A stretch of 64,000 bases of DNA, from contig NZ_AP031498.1 in NCBI RefSeq assembly GCF_042854845.1, positions 3,100,001 to 3,164,000 of the forward strand. The letters run 5' to 3'. Origin of the DNA: Maricurvus nonylphenolicus. GTDB taxonomy: Bacteria > Pseudomonadota > Gammaproteobacteria > Pseudomonadales > Cellvibrionaceae. Both the position numbers and the translations under genes were made by a program. The notes beneath the pieces are model-generated. The model ran no database searches, was not told where the DNA came from, and saw nothing but the letters and a program-made list of their open reading frames with translations. Of the stretch, positions 33,556 through 42,537 are shown one piece after another. The number at the start of each line of letters is the position of its first letter. Within the stretch, counting starts at the first letter, position 1.

Positions 33556-34335
33556 TCAGGGAGAACCCACAAAGTTGTGCAGGAAGCTAATACCCTCTTC
33601 CAAAAACAACTGATAGTTAGGCAAGAAATTGGGAACACTTAACCAAATAAGTACTAAGCCAAGCAACAAAGTAATCGGAAAACCGACAGCAAATACGTTC
33701 ATTTGTGGTGCCGCCCGACTCATTACACCAAACGCCAGATTCACAACCAGTAACGACGTCAGTACCGGCAAGGCAATCATTAACGCTCGACTAAATAACC
33801 AACTGCCAGATGCCGCAATTTGCCAAAACATGTCGGCAGTTAGCCCTTTGTCTGAAACAGGCATCAGTTGAAAACTTTCTACCAATAATTCGATAACCAC
33901 CAAATGACCATTCATTACCAAAAACAATAGCGTGGCCAAAATCAGGTAAAACTGCGAAATCACCGTTACGGCGACCCCACTGGAAGGGTCATTCATAGAC
34001 GCAAAGCCGAGCCCCATCTTCATCGCAATAAACTGGCCACCCAATACAAAGACCTGGAATACCACCTGCAAAAAGAAACCCATCGCCAAACCGATCAAAA
34101 CCTGCTGCACAACTATTAACAAGCTGGCCAAAGATAAAGGAGGAACGGCTGGTAACGGCGGCAAAAGAGGTACGACCAGCAGTGTGACGGTGAAACCCAA
34201 TACAATACGTACACGGGGAGACACCAGCTGCGTACCAATAACCGGCATAGCCATAAACATGGCGGTAATACGAAATAAAGGCCAAATATACTGGCCAACA
34301 AATTGGGCAATCTGCGCTTCGGTCAGCAGCCACAT
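33556..34335 (-). CDS. fliR: Flagellar export protein FliR
   Basis: A 259-residue membrane protein of the FliP-FliQ-FliR export gate. It has about six hydrophobic segments throughout, with the family blocks FRITAMFMAMPVIGTQLVSPRVRI at the start and VMSRAAPQMNVFAVGFPITLLLGL near the C-terminus. It lies 8 bases after fliQ and 16 before flhB. Length is normal for the family. Confidence 0.95.
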   Translation of the reverse strand: MWLLTEAQIAQFVGQYIWPLFRITAMFMAMPVIGTQLVSPRVRIVLGFTVTLLVVPLLPPLPAVPPLSLASLLIVVQQVLIGLAMGFFLQVVFQVFVLGGQFIAMKMGLGFASMNDPSSGVAVTVISQFYLILATLLFLVMNGHLVVIELLVESFQLMPVSDKGLTADMFWQIAASGSWLFSRALMIALPVLTSLLVVNLAFGVMSRAAPQMNVFAVGFPITLLLGLVLIWLSVPNFLPNYQLFLEEGISFLHNFVGSP

Positions 34336-34343
34336 AATGCGTC

Positions 34344-34613
34344 TTAGCCGATCAAGTGGGGGATTTGCATAAACAGGCGATTAAACAAATCCATAAACTG
34401 GGTTAACAGCCATCCGCCGGCAAACATGATGGTGCCCAGGGTAATCAACAACCGAGGCAAAAAGCTTAAGGTTTGTTCGTTAATTTGGGTGGCCGCCTGG
34501 AACATACTCACCAACAGCCCCACAGCCAAACTCGGCCCAACAATTAACGCGACAATTACAACCGTCAGGTAAAAGGCGTTACCCAATAAATCCATTACAA
34601 CTTCAGGTGTCAT
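34344..34613 (-). CDS. fliQ: Flagellar export protein FliQ
   Basis: An 89-residue protein with two transmembrane helices (about 12-40 and 50-78), normal for FliQ. The characteristic GLLVSMFQAATQINEQTLSFLPRL links the helices and carries the conserved Q-A-T-Q-I-x-E-Q-T-L pattern. It sits 12 bases after fliP and 8 before fliR. It is part of the helical export gate. Confidence 0.95.
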   Translation of the reverse strand: MTPEVVMDLLGNAFYLTVVIVALIVGPSLAVGLLVSMFQAATQINEQTLSFLPRLLITLGTIMFAGGWLLTQFMDLFNRLFMQIPHLIG

Positions 34614-34625
34614 AAGCGAACCTCC

Positions 34626-35399
34626 TTACCCGAAACTCGCCGCCAGGGTTCCAATAACCATAGCCCAGCCATCAACCAATACAAACAGCATAATTTTAAA
34701 GGGTAGAGAAATAATGAGTGGTGACAACATCATCATACCCATAGCCATCAATACACTGGCTACGACAATATCGATTACCAAAAACGGAATAAACAGGATA
34801 AACCCTATCTGGAAAGCCGTTTTGAGTTCACTGGTAACAAATGCCGGCACCAGGATATTCATCGGCACATCCTGCGGGGTTTGAATATCATTTACATCGG
34901 CTATACGCATAAACAAATCTAAATCTGTTTCGCGGGTCTGCGCCAACATAAACGCATGGAACGGCTTGCTGGTTCGCTCCAAAGCCTCTACCGGGCCAAT
35001 CTGCTCTTTAATATAAGGCTGTAAAGCCTCTTCGTTAACCTGGTTAAAGACCGGCGACATGATAAAAAAGGTCAAAAATAAGGATAAACCAATCAGGATT
35101 TGATTGGATGGTGACTGCTGTAATCCCAATGCCTGGCGAAGAATAGCGAATACAATGATGATCCGTGTAAACGAGGTCATCATCATTAGAATTGCAGGCA
35201 ATAACGACAAGGCAGTCATTATTGCCAGGATTTGCAAGGTTACTGTGTAATTCTGGGAACCATCGGGATTGGTTTGCACAGTTACAGCCGGTAAACCCGG
35301 AATACCCTTTATGGCATTTTCTGCCTGGGCATATACCTCTGCGGGCAGCAGCAATAAAAGCCAGGGTAATAATAAGCCGACATATTTCTTGGCGTGCAT
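34626..35399 (-). CDS. fliP: Flagellar export protein FliP
   Basis: A 257-residue export-gate subunit. A cleavable signal peptide is visible at about 1-25 (LLLPWLLLLLPAEVYAQA), followed by four membrane segments. Family blocks: MTSFTRIIIVFAILRQALGLQQSPSNQILIGLSLFLTFF, and FVTSELKTAFQIGFILFIPFLVIDIVVASVLMAMGMMMLSP. It assembles with FliO assistance and lies 39 bases after fliO. Confidence 0.97.
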   Translation of the reverse strand: MHAKKYVGLLLPWLLLLLPAEVYAQAENAIKGIPGLPAVTVQTNPDGSQNYTVTLQILAIMTALSLLPAILMMMTSFTRIIIVFAILRQALGLQQSPSNQILIGLSLFLTFFIMSPVFNQVNEEALQPYIKEQIGPVEALERTSKPFHAFMLAQTRETDLDLFMRIADVNDIQTPQDVPMNILVPAFVTSELKTAFQIGFILFIPFLVIDIVVASVLMAMGMMMLSPLIISLPFKIMLFVLVDGWAMVIGTLAASFG

Positions 35400-35438
35400 A
35401 AGGGTTTTCCGATTCCTGGTAGGATGGATGCTAATCTG

Positions 35439-35990
35439 TTATTTAAAGGTCGAGCGGCTCAAAATCTCTTTCAATTTTTGGCCGAAGTCACCGTCATCCT
35501 GGGTTTTATTGGGAATCACAGGCTCACTAAAATGGTGTAACTGACTGATTCGCCCTGGGGCCACGCCAATTAACAGTTGCTCACCGTTAACATCAACAAT
35601 AATTAATCGTTCCCGAGGCCCAAGTGGAAGACTGGAGACGACTTTCATTTGCTGGCTGCCTACCAACGTACCTTGGCCAAATCGCCTTAATAACCAGGCA
35701 ATGGCAAAAATCATGGCCAATACTAGCAATAAGCCAACGATAACCTGGCCGATATAAGAAGCGTGATTGGGTAAATTTTCTCCTACCGGAGGAACCACGA
35801 CTGGCCCGGGCGTGGAGTTAGCTGTGGAGACAGGTGTGGAAATGGCTGAAGACTCTGGATCAGGGGTAGCGACAACTTCAGCCTGCTCAGCTTTAACCTC
35901 TGAAGTCTGAGCAGCAACAAGACCACTCAGGCACAAGGTCATAAAACACAACAGCACACGCAGAACTAATCGCCGAGAAGAAAACACCAT
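35439..35990 (-). CDS. fliO: Flagellar biosynthesis protein FliO
   Basis: A 183-residue protein that helps FliP assemble. It has an N-terminal signal-like helix (about 8-27), a low-complexity Ser/Thr/Pro/Glu periplasmic segment, one transmembrane helix (about 80-100, VIVGLLLVLAMIFAIAWLL) and a cytoplasmic FliO domain (MKVVSSLPLGPRERLIIVDVNGEQLLIGVAPGRISQLH). It begins 8 bases after the fliN stop. FliO proteins vary in length; this one is of moderate size. Confidence 0.92.
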   Translation of the reverse strand: MVFSSRRLVLRVLLCFMTLCLSGLVAAQTSEVKAEQAEVVATPDPESSAISTPVSTANSTPGPVVVPPVGENLPNHASYIGQVIVGLLLVLAMIFAIAWLLRRFGQGTLVGSQQMKVVSSLPLGPRERLIIVDVNGEQLLIGVAPGRISQLHHFSEPVIPNKTQDDGDFGQKLKEILSRSTFK

Positions 35991-35998
35991 ATCGATTC

Positions 35999-36451
35999 CT
36001 AGCGCAGTTTCTTGATGCGCTCTGATGGGCTAATAACGTCTGTCATGCGAATACCAAACTTCTCATTGACCACAACCACTTCTCCATGAGCAATCAGGGT
36101 GCCATTCACCAGCACATCCAAGGGCTCACCGGCCAAACGATCGAGTTCAATCACAGAACCCTGATTTAATTGCAACAAATTACGAATGGAAATGGAGGTT
36201 GCGCCAACTTCCATGGAGATGGTTACAGGGATATCGAGAATCACATCGAGATCAGGATTATCCTCAGCTCCGCCGCCGAGACTGCCGCCTCCAGCGCCGT
36301 CAAATTCTGTTAACTCTACCGCACTGGCATCATCTTCAGCTTCATCCGCGCCATCGATTTCTTCCTGCTCTTCCATTGCGGCTGCCCACTCATCGGCCAT
36401 GGCATCCTGATTAATATCGCCTTCTTCACCCATCAGATCATCATCACTCAT
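35999..36451 (-). CDS. fliN: Flagellar motor switch protein FliN
   Basis: A 150-residue C-ring protein. The first ~70 residues are strongly acidic (Asp/Glu-rich, with EEQEEIDGADEAEDDAS), and the C-terminal SpoA domain reads LDVILDIPVTISMEVGATSISIRNLLQLNQGSVIELDRLAGEPLDVLVNG. The start overlaps the end of fliM by 8 bases, so translation is coupled. The acidic extension is longer than in E. coli FliN and resembles pseudomonad proteins. Confidence 0.96.
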   Translation of the reverse strand: MSDDDLMGEEGDINQDAMADEWAAAMEEQEEIDGADEAEDDASAVELTEFDGAGGGSLGGGAEDNPDLDVILDIPVTISMEVGATSISIRNLLQLNQGSVIELDRLAGEPLDVLVNGTLIAHGEVVVVNEKFGIRMTDVISPSERIKKLR

Positions 36452-37490
36452 TTTGCTCTCCTTGACTCCCCTCTTTATCTCCGCCGGATTGCAAACCTAC
36501 ATCTATGCCCCCGTGGGCAGGATGTAAATTTGAGCGATCAATAAAATCGAGAACCTTCATCGCCAAATTACCTCGAGATTGTCCGAACTGGGTGCGAAAC
36601 ATAGGCACACCATTGGCGGTAACCACTTGGTAATCAGGCATTTCAATAGGAATCACGTCTCCATCTTTTAAATCCACAATATCGCGTAGCGTAATATCAC
36701 GCTGTACAACCTGACATTCCAAATCAACGGCTGCATCCATCACATCTTCACGCAGGGCATGCACCCAACGTTCATCACGCTCATCGGTATCCGATTGCAA
36801 ACCAGCATCCAGCATTTCCCGGATTGGCTCAATCATGGAATACGGCAAGGTGATATGTAACTCGCCACCGCCGCCATCCAGTTCAACATGAAACGTACTT
36901 ACCACTACCACTTCACTAGGGCTAACTATATTGGCCATGGAAGGGTTAACTTCCGAATTGATATATTCAAAATCGATCGGCATCACTGCCTTCCAGGCCT
37001 CTTCCAAATCAACAAAGGCCTGCTCGAGCACCATCTGCACTACGCGCAATTCAGTCGGCGTAAATTCCCTACCCTCGATTTTGGCATGGCGGCCGTCACC
37101 GCCAAAGAAGTTATCAACCAGTTTAAATACCAGTTTTGCATCAAGAATAATCAGCGCCGTACCGCGCAAGGGGCGGAACTTCACCATATTCAAACTGGTA
37201 GGTACATACAGGGTATGTACATATTCGCCGAACTTCTGAATCTGTACCCCGCCGAGGGAGACATCCGCGGTTCGACGCAACAGGTTAAACATGCTGATAC
37301 GGGTATAACGGGCAAAACGCTCGTTAATCATCTCCAGGGTGGGCATACGCCCACGGACGATACGATCCTGACTGGTTAAGTCGTAGGCCTTGACACCACC
37401 CGGTTCAGCGTCGCCTTCGGTTTCTATATCACCGTCGTCAACACCGTGGAGTAAGGCATCAATTTCGTCTTGTGAGAGTAAGTCCTGCAC
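36444..37490 (-). CDS. fliM: Flagellar motor switch protein FliM
   Basis: A 348-residue C-ring protein that receives CheY-P. The N-terminal CheY-binding peptide is DLLSQDEIDALLHG (about 3-16). The middle CheC-like domain includes MPTLEMINERFARYTRISMFNLLRR, and a SpoA domain lies near the C-terminus (DIVDLKDGDVIPIEMPDYQVVTANGVPMFRTQFG). fliL precedes by 24 bases and fliN overlaps its end. Confidence 0.97.
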   Translation of the reverse strand: MQDLLSQDEIDALLHGVDDGDIETEGDAEPGGVKAYDLTSQDRIVRGRMPTLEMINERFARYTRISMFNLLRRTADVSLGGVQIQKFGEYVHTLYVPTSLNMVKFRPLRGTALIILDAKLVFKLVDNFFGGDGRHAKIEGREFTPTELRVVQMVLEQAFVDLEEAWKAVMPIDFEYINSEVNPSMANIVSPSEVVVVSTFHVELDGGGGELHITLPYSMIEPIREMLDAGLQSDTDERDERWVHALREDVMDAAVDLECQVVQRDITLRDIVDLKDGDVIPIEMPDYQVVTANGVPMFRTQFGQSRGNLAMKVLDFIDRSNLHPAHGGIDVGLQSGGDKEGSQGEQNE

Positions 37491-37514
37491 GCGATATCCT
37501 GTTCTCGATTACGG

Positions 37515-38042
37515 CTATTGCATTACAAAATTGGTAAATAACACCTGCTCAACACCCGGCTTGCCAATTTCCTGCTCCAGGCGAGTACGCATTTCTTCCA
37601 GAGCTAACTGACGTAATAATTCTTTACCTTCAGGGGTTTGCAGCTCGGAGTAATCCTGTGCGCTAAACAACATCAACAGGGAGTGTTGCAGCATGGTGCT
37701 ATGCTCTTCAATAGCAGCAACTACATCGTTTTCACGAACCATCAAGCTCACTTCAGCTTGCAAGAAGCGCTGACGGCCTCGTGCATTAAAATTAACGATA
37801 ATGGTGGGTTTCAAGGGATAGTAAATCGCCGGTAATTGCTCTTCTTCCACCGCCTGCTCAGCAGCTTCACCTTCTGCAACCTGCTCCTCCTTACCGCCCA
37901 TCATATTCAAAGCCAATAGAGTTCCACCTACTGACAGACCAACCAGTACCAGGCCGACCACGATCAATAGAATCAGCTTTTTCTTGCCGCCCCCCTGCGC
38001 CTGCTCGCCTGCATCCTGGGTTTGGTCGTTATCATCCGCCAT
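37515..38042 (-). CDS. fliL: Flagellar basal-body-associated protein FliL
   Basis: A 175-residue single-pass inner-membrane protein around the stators. A short charged cytoplasmic segment is followed by a transmembrane helix (about 22-46, KLILLIVVGLVLVGLSVGGTLLALNM) and a periplasmic FliL domain with PLKPTIIVNFNARGRQRFLQAEVSLMVR. The C-terminal EIGKPGVEQVLFTNFVMQ is typical. fliM follows after 24 bases; a 160-base gap with a hairpin separates it from fliK. Confidence 0.94.
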   Translation of the reverse strand: MADDNDQTQDAGEQAQGGGKKKLILLIVVGLVLVGLSVGGTLLALNMMGGKEEQVAEGEAAEQAVEEEQLPAIYYPLKPTIIVNFNARGRQRFLQAEVSLMVRENDVVAAIEEHSTMLQHSLLMLFSAQDYSELQTPEGKELLRQLALEEMRTRLEQEIGKPGVEQVLFTNFVMQ

Positions 38043-38152
38043 GTCAAATATCCGTCATTCCATCTCTAAGAAAGGTAGCCAGCAAAAGCTATGCCAGCAA
38101 CATTAGTGTAGACAAGCTACAAGGGAAATTTTAACGCGATTTGGAGTGAGGT

Positions 38153-38176
38153 GCGCCTATCTGGACAGATAGGCGC
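38153..38176 (-). other. Perfect hairpin between fliK and fliL
   Basis: A 10-bp perfect stem, GCGCCTATCT / AGATAGGCGC, with a 4-base loop lies 27 bases after the fliK stop. On the minus strand it has no T-run, so it is more likely a stabiliser or processing site that sets fliL-operon levels than a terminator. Confidence 0.5.
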
Positions 38177-38202
38177 GAAGAAATTTTAAAACTGCTTGAA
38201 TT

Positions 38203-39666
38203 TTATACGTAATGATCAACCAGGCCATCATGACTACTGATTGCAGTGACTGCGGCAACATCTTCAGCATCTTCCGTGCCTGAGCCAGATCCTCCCTGCC
38301 CGGAACCTCCAGCTTCCCCGTCTTCAGAGCCCTGAGCCAGAGATTGATCGGAGACATCTACATTTACCAAGTCCATGCCCTCCGCCTCAAACATTTCACG
38401 TAAACGGAAAGCACCTAAATCAAGTGCTTCGCGAACGGCTGCGTGTTGGCTTGTAAAGGTCACGCTGGCAGCCTCCTGGTTTACGCTTACGCGTACTTGT
38501 AGCGGGCCCAGCTCAGGTGGATCAAGGTGGATCTCAGCCGATGTCACTCGCTGTGAAGACATCCACATCACCCGTTCTGCAACAGCCGAAGGCCATTGCG
38601 GCTGCCCGACCGGCACATTAACCCGGGTTTGACTCACACTTGGCTGTCCATCTAACTGATACTTTGCCACTGCAGGCGCGATAAGGCGCGGAGCTGCCGT
38701 TGGTTTTATCAGGTTTTGATCAGCTTTCTCCACTACATTGGCTGCAACGGCAACCTTATCGACAGCATTATTCACCGCCTGTGCTAACAGCGTGGTTTCA
38801 GAAACAGTGGAAGTTTTGGCAGCAGCCATCGAAAGCTGTGTGGCTACCGCTAACGCAGGGCGAGACGACTCCTTTGCTCCAACAGCATCTATACCTAACT
38901 CAGTTGATACCTGTGATAGCGGTGTATCTTCGTTTAGCCCACCAATCCCCGCAACCGGATTTTGTTGAGCCGGTGTGGAGATTACATTGGCTTGCGCCCC
39001 GTTGGCTGCTGTAGTCGGTAGTGACGAAGCTTGAACGACAGTCGTGGCATCAACCGCTGCAGGAGCAGTCACAGATGGCAAGGGTTTGCCGCTAACCGTT
39101 AGCCCCTCTGCCTCAGTGCCAACCAGAGTCGCGGCATCAGACTGTCGATTGTTTGCCAGAATACCGCCATTCAGCGGCACCGAATTCACCCCTTCATTAA
39201 CGGATGTTGTTGCAGGTTTTTCTGTCGCGGTCTCGGTAACGACAACACTGGGCTCAGTCGGCACAGCAGCAGCCTTAGCTGCCTGCTGAGCCGGAACCGT
39301 CTCTGCTGGCGCTGTAGCAGATTGCGACGCTTCACCTGCTACCGCCTCTTTAGCTGACTCTTCTGGTTCTGAAGACTCGGTAGCTGGATTTTCAGCCGCT
39401 TCAGCGGATTTTGGCTCTGACTCAGGCGCTTTCTGCTGGTTATGCTCTGGTGCTGGCTTATCAGCAACATGCTGGTCATCCTCTTCATGAGCCAGCTCCT
39501 TATCTACGGGTTTACGCTCCGTCTGGTCAGCCATATGGGCATCGAAGGGCTTTTTATCAGTATTTTCTGCCACCGATTCTGGCGCCCGCGAAGGCGCAGA
39601 GGTGTTTATGTTCAGTAAGGAATCCAAGGCCGCACGGGGCTGAGTCAAGGCATTATTGGAATTCAT
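38203..39666 (-). CDS. fliK: Flagellar hook-length control protein FliK
   Basis: A 487-residue secreted molecular ruler. The first ~370 residues are low-complexity (Ala, Thr, Val, Glu, Pro rich), as usual in FliK. The C-terminal Flg_hook domain carries SAEIHLDPPELGPLQVRVSVNQEAASVTFTSQHAAVREALDLGAFRLREMF. The far C-terminus is Gly/Ser/Glu-rich. A sigma-54 promoter lies 75 bases upstream, so this gene probably opens the fliKLMNOPQR-flhB transcript. The ribosome site is weak. Confidence 0.93.
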   Translation of the reverse strand: MNSNNALTQPRAALDSLLNINTSAPSRAPESVAENTDKKPFDAHMADQTERKPVDKELAHEEDDQHVADKPAPEHNQQKAPESEPKSAEAAENPATESSEPEESAKEAVAGEASQSATAPAETVPAQQAAKAAAVPTEPSVVVTETATEKPATTSVNEGVNSVPLNGGILANNRQSDAATLVGTEAEGLTVSGKPLPSVTAPAAVDATTVVQASSLPTTAANGAQANVISTPAQQNPVAGIGGLNEDTPLSQVSTELGIDAVGAKESSRPALAVATQLSMAAAKTSTVSETTLLAQAVNNAVDKVAVAANVVEKADQNLIKPTAAPRLIAPAVAKYQLDGQPSVSQTRVNVPVGQPQWPSAVAERVMWMSSQRVTSAEIHLDPPELGPLQVRVSVNQEAASVTFTSQHAAVREALDLGAFRLREMFEAEGMDLVNVDVSDQSLAQGSEDGEAGGSGQGGSGSGTEDAEDVAAVTAISSHDGLVDHYV

Positions 39667-39740
39667 AGGGGCTTATGCTCCACTCACAGTAATCAATAGC
39701 GGCAAGCTTTGGCCGCCAAGTATGGCTTACCTATGGTTAG

Positions 39741-39756
39741 AGCAAAGAGAGTGCCA
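39741..39756 (-). promoter_or_regulatory. Sigma-54 promoter of fliK
   Basis: Minus-strand TGGCACTCTCTTTGCT matches the consensus TGGCACG-N4-TTGCA closely (TGGCAC and TTGC intact, GG-N10-GC spacing). It lies between the Hpt gene stop and fliK and would give a leader of about 64 bases. Confidence 0.85.
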
Positions 39757-39808
39757 ATTAGACCAGATGACAGTTAAGAAGCACGGTGAAGCGGGTAATG
39801 CCTGAATA

Positions 39809-40144
39809 CTACAGGGTTTCGAGGATATTCTTGACGCTGTCAAACTCGGCAACAATAGCTTCTAGGTCGGCCAAGGCATCACTGACATCACCGCGACGAC
39901 CTTTTTCTTCGAGAATAAAGCAAAGTTCTGAGAGTTTAGGCGCCCCAATATTACTGCTGCTGCCCTTTAAGCTGTGAGCTTCTTTACGAATATCTTCGGG
40001 ACCCAAGTCGGCAAATTGTTGCTGCATCTTGGCAATGCGTCCAGAAGCATCCGCCACAAAGGTTTCGATCAACAACTGAAAATCATCCTCCATTACCTCT
40101 TTTAGAGTTTCCAGAGTTTCAAGATCGACATGTGGGTTGCTCAT
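39809..40144 (-). CDS. Histidine phosphotransfer (Hpt) protein
   Basis: A 111-residue Hpt domain protein. The phospho-acceptor is His57 in RKEAHSLKGSSSNIGA. It follows the PP2C response regulator by 11 bases. A related Hpt gene (HptB) lies near HsbR and HsbA in P. aeruginosa, and in some pseudomonads the trio STAS / PP2C-regulator / Hpt lies between fliJ and fliK as here. It would pass phosphate from hybrid sensor kinases to the receiver of the neighbouring regulator. Which kinases feed it cannot be told from this window. Confidence 0.85.
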   Translation of the reverse strand: MSNPHVDLETLETLKEVMEDDFQLLIETFVADASGRIAKMQQQFADLGPEDIRKEAHSLKGSSSNIGAPKLSELCFILEEKGRRGDVSDALADLEAIVAEFDSVKNILETL

Positions 40145-40155
40145 ACAAAGCCTCG

Positions 40156-41865
40156 CTATTGATCGTTTTCCCAGGCAAAGACCACTTCTACTTCATTGCC
40201 AGTTCCCAGATAGCGTAAAGAATGGCACATGGTTCTAATCAGGGGAATACCCCGCCCTGAATATCCCTGGGTTTTGTGGTCATTATTGATGTTGGCATCA
40301 AAAGCAAAACCTTTACCACTATCCAGTACGCGAATCGTCAGCGTGCCTCCATCATCCGAGGTCTGATGGGCCAGATTAAAACGAATATAACCGTCGTGCA
40401 GCTCCGCCAAACGCTGAGTCCGCTCTTCATAGTAACGGGTAAAACCCTCTGGGGTTTTCTTCCAGGAAGAGTCAAGCCGCAGAATGCCGTGCTCCAGGCC
40501 GTTGGAATAAAGTTCGGCCAAAATGGTATACAGGCTGCCACTGTGACGGCGTAAACCCGGCACCTCAACCAGTACGTTAAGCAATAACGGTAGGGGATCA
40601 AAAACGCGGAAGGTGGAGGGTTTAACTTCAAATTCCAGTGACCACTCCATCAGCCCTGCGCCACTGTGTCGGGTAAATTCACGGGCTTTGGTAATTACAT
40701 CGTCCGGCGCAACCATTTCTACTTCGATCAGAGATAAGTCGTCATCGCGTTCCTTATCCCCGATAAATCCCTGAACACTGGCCAAAATATCCTCAAACAG
40801 CCTCTCAGGGTCAGTGCAGCGGTCAAACACCGCTTTTAGGCGATCCTCACCAAACATATCGCCACTGCCATTACGCGCCTCGATAATGCCATCTGACCAC
40901 ATATAGAAGCGGTCGCCCATCTCCAGTTCGAAGTGGACGCAGTCGTCTTTAAAGTCTTTATCGCTGAGAACCCCCAAAGGCAGATGACGGGAGTGCACCG
41001 CCTCTACCATTTGGGTTTTATTGCGCAGAATGTAACAGTCTGGCAGACCACCGTTCCAAATTTTGATTTTTTGCTTGCGAAAATTTACATCAATAATGGT
41101 CGCACAACAAAACACACCTATTGGCAAAATCTGTTTCAGCTTTTGATTGATCTCGCGAAGAATATCAACCATGGAAAAGCCCTTCTGGGCCATACCGTAA
41201 AAGGTCGAGGCCAGGGGCATAGCACCAATCGCGGCTGGTAATCCATGGCCGGTAAAGTCGCCGAGGAGAACCATCATATTGCCGGAGGGACGCACGGCCG
41301 CAACAATCACATCGCCATTAAACACCGCTAGCGGAGAGAGAAAATGCTTGACGTTACTGGCATCCAGACAGCCGGTGTGCGCGATATTGTCAAACACCTG
41401 CTTGGCAACAGCTTGCTCCTGCATTAGGTGTTCGTTATGCAAGGCAATCTGGTCGCGTTGTTCCAGCATAGTCCCGTGCATTTCACGCATACGGTTAAAG
41501 GCTTTAATCTTGGCCTGCAGGATAAAACGGTTATAGGGCTTGGAAAGAAAATCATCGCCGCCCGCATCTAGGCATTGCACCAGCGATTCGGTATCCGTCA
41601 GGGAAGTCAGGAAAATAATCGGCACCAGCCGTTCGCCAGCCAGAGCCTTAATTTGGCGCGCTGCTCCAAAGCCATCGAGACGAGGCATAAGCGCATCAAG
41701 CAGTACCAGGTCAGGCTGCTCCTGCTCGAAACAGGCAACCGCCTCCATACCATCGCAGGCACTTACAACCTGGTGCCCTTCTTTCTTGACGATGGATTCA
41801 AGTATTAGACGATCACTATCCGTATCATCGGCGATAAGAACCTTCAATACGCCAGCATCTGTCAT
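40156..41865 (-). CDS. HsbR-like response regulator with PP2C phosphatase and anti-sigma kinase-like domain
   Basis: A 569-residue protein with three modules: a receiver (1-125, Asp57 in LVLLDALMPRLDG), a PP2C/SpoIIE phosphatase (about 185-395, with LLGDFTGHGLPAAIGAMPLAS and DGIIEARN), and a C-terminal RsbW-like HATPase (about 425-569, ELYSNGLEHGI, LDSGKGF, GRGIPLIRTM). This is the layout of P. aeruginosa HsbR, which both phosphorylates and dephosphorylates the STAS protein HsbA in the HptB pathway controlling FlgM and swarming. Partners sit on each side: STAS upstream, Hpt downstream. Confidence 0.88.
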   Translation of the reverse strand: MTDAGVLKVLIADDTDSDRLILESIVKKEGHQVVSACDGMEAVACFEQEQPDLVLLDALMPRLDGFGAARQIKALAGERLVPIIFLTSLTDTESLVQCLDAGGDDFLSKPYNRFILQAKIKAFNRMREMHGTMLEQRDQIALHNEHLMQEQAVAKQVFDNIAHTGCLDASNVKHFLSPLAVFNGDVIVAAVRPSGNMMVLLGDFTGHGLPAAIGAMPLASTFYGMAQKGFSMVDILREINQKLKQILPIGVFCCATIIDVNFRKQKIKIWNGGLPDCYILRNKTQMVEAVHSRHLPLGVLSDKDFKDDCVHFELEMGDRFYMWSDGIIEARNGSGDMFGEDRLKAVFDRCTDPERLFEDILASVQGFIGDKERDDDLSLIEVEMVAPDDVITKAREFTRHSGAGLMEWSLEFEVKPSTFRVFDPLPLLLNVLVEVPGLRRHSGSLYTILAELYSNGLEHGILRLDSSWKKTPEGFTRYYEERTQRLAELHDGYIRFNLAHQTSDDGGTLTIRVLDSGKGFAFDANINNDHKTQGYSGRGIPLIRTMCHSLRYLGTGNEVEVVFAWENDQ

Positions 41866-41916
41866 ATCGTCTTTATGTCCCAGTACCCAACGGCAGCAGA
41901 GCCTACTTTGGGGAAT

Positions 41917-42216
41917 TTACTGAATGGTGAAGAGTTGCTCGAAGTTGGAAATAGTGAGAATTTTCTTCACATCAGGACTGCAATTCACAATGCTGATCTC
42001 GGCCTTGTTGCCGCCAGCATGATCGCGAAGCAGCAACAACATGCCCAACGCTGAACTATCCAGATAGGTCGTTTCGTTCATATCGACCCGGTAAGATTTG
42101 GGATTGTCGTCCAGTGATTCGTAACTGTTACGAAAATCCTGGTGGGCACTAAAATCAAAACGTCCCTGGATTGAAATCACCAGTTCCTGACCATCCACGG
42201 TTGAAGTAATTGCCAT
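41917..42216 (-). CDS. STAS-domain anti-sigma factor antagonist (HsbA-like)
   Basis: A 99-residue STAS protein. The phosphorylatable serine is in TYLDSSALGMLLLLRD, the pattern of HsbA and SpoIIAA. It is followed after 51 bases by the PP2C/kinase regulator and then Hpt, forming a partner-switch module. In P. aeruginosa HsbA binds the anti-sigma factor FlgM, freeing FliA; the same target here is plausible but unproven. It is not closely similar to the second STAS protein at 51848-52126. Confidence 0.87.
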   Translation of the reverse strand: MAITSTVDGQELVISIQGRFDFSAHQDFRNSYESLDDNPKSYRVDMNETTYLDSSALGMLLLLRDHAGGNKAEISIVNCSPDVKKILTISNFEQLFTIQ

Positions 42217-42537
42217 ATTTTACCCCATAAAACTCCAGCAAAATCAAAATGTTAACTGTATTACATCTGATACAGGATGAACCAGTGCCGGGACACCCTG
42301 CTCTTCAGGCTCAACTCTTTAAGCCTGCGAGATAATACAACCCTATTAGACCTTCGACGCTGTATGCTGTCTAGAGGCTACGAACAATATTTTGTTGTCG
42401 TTCATATGTACCACACCAATAAAAAGTATTCCTTGCAGCCTATGTGTAAGAATAGACTAATATCAGTAGCTTCCCAGTTATATTCAATTGTGCTTGAAAA
42501 AGCCGAACAAATTACAATCAAGAAGCCCAATAAACAC
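42217..42537. other. Gap between STAS gene and cheB of the second cluster
   Basis: This 321-base stretch is AT-rich and without a convincing gene. It must hold the promoter of the STAS / regulator / Hpt module. No sigma-54 or sigma-28 match was found by eye on the minus strand, and no terminator with a T-run follows cheB. Confidence 0.5.
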
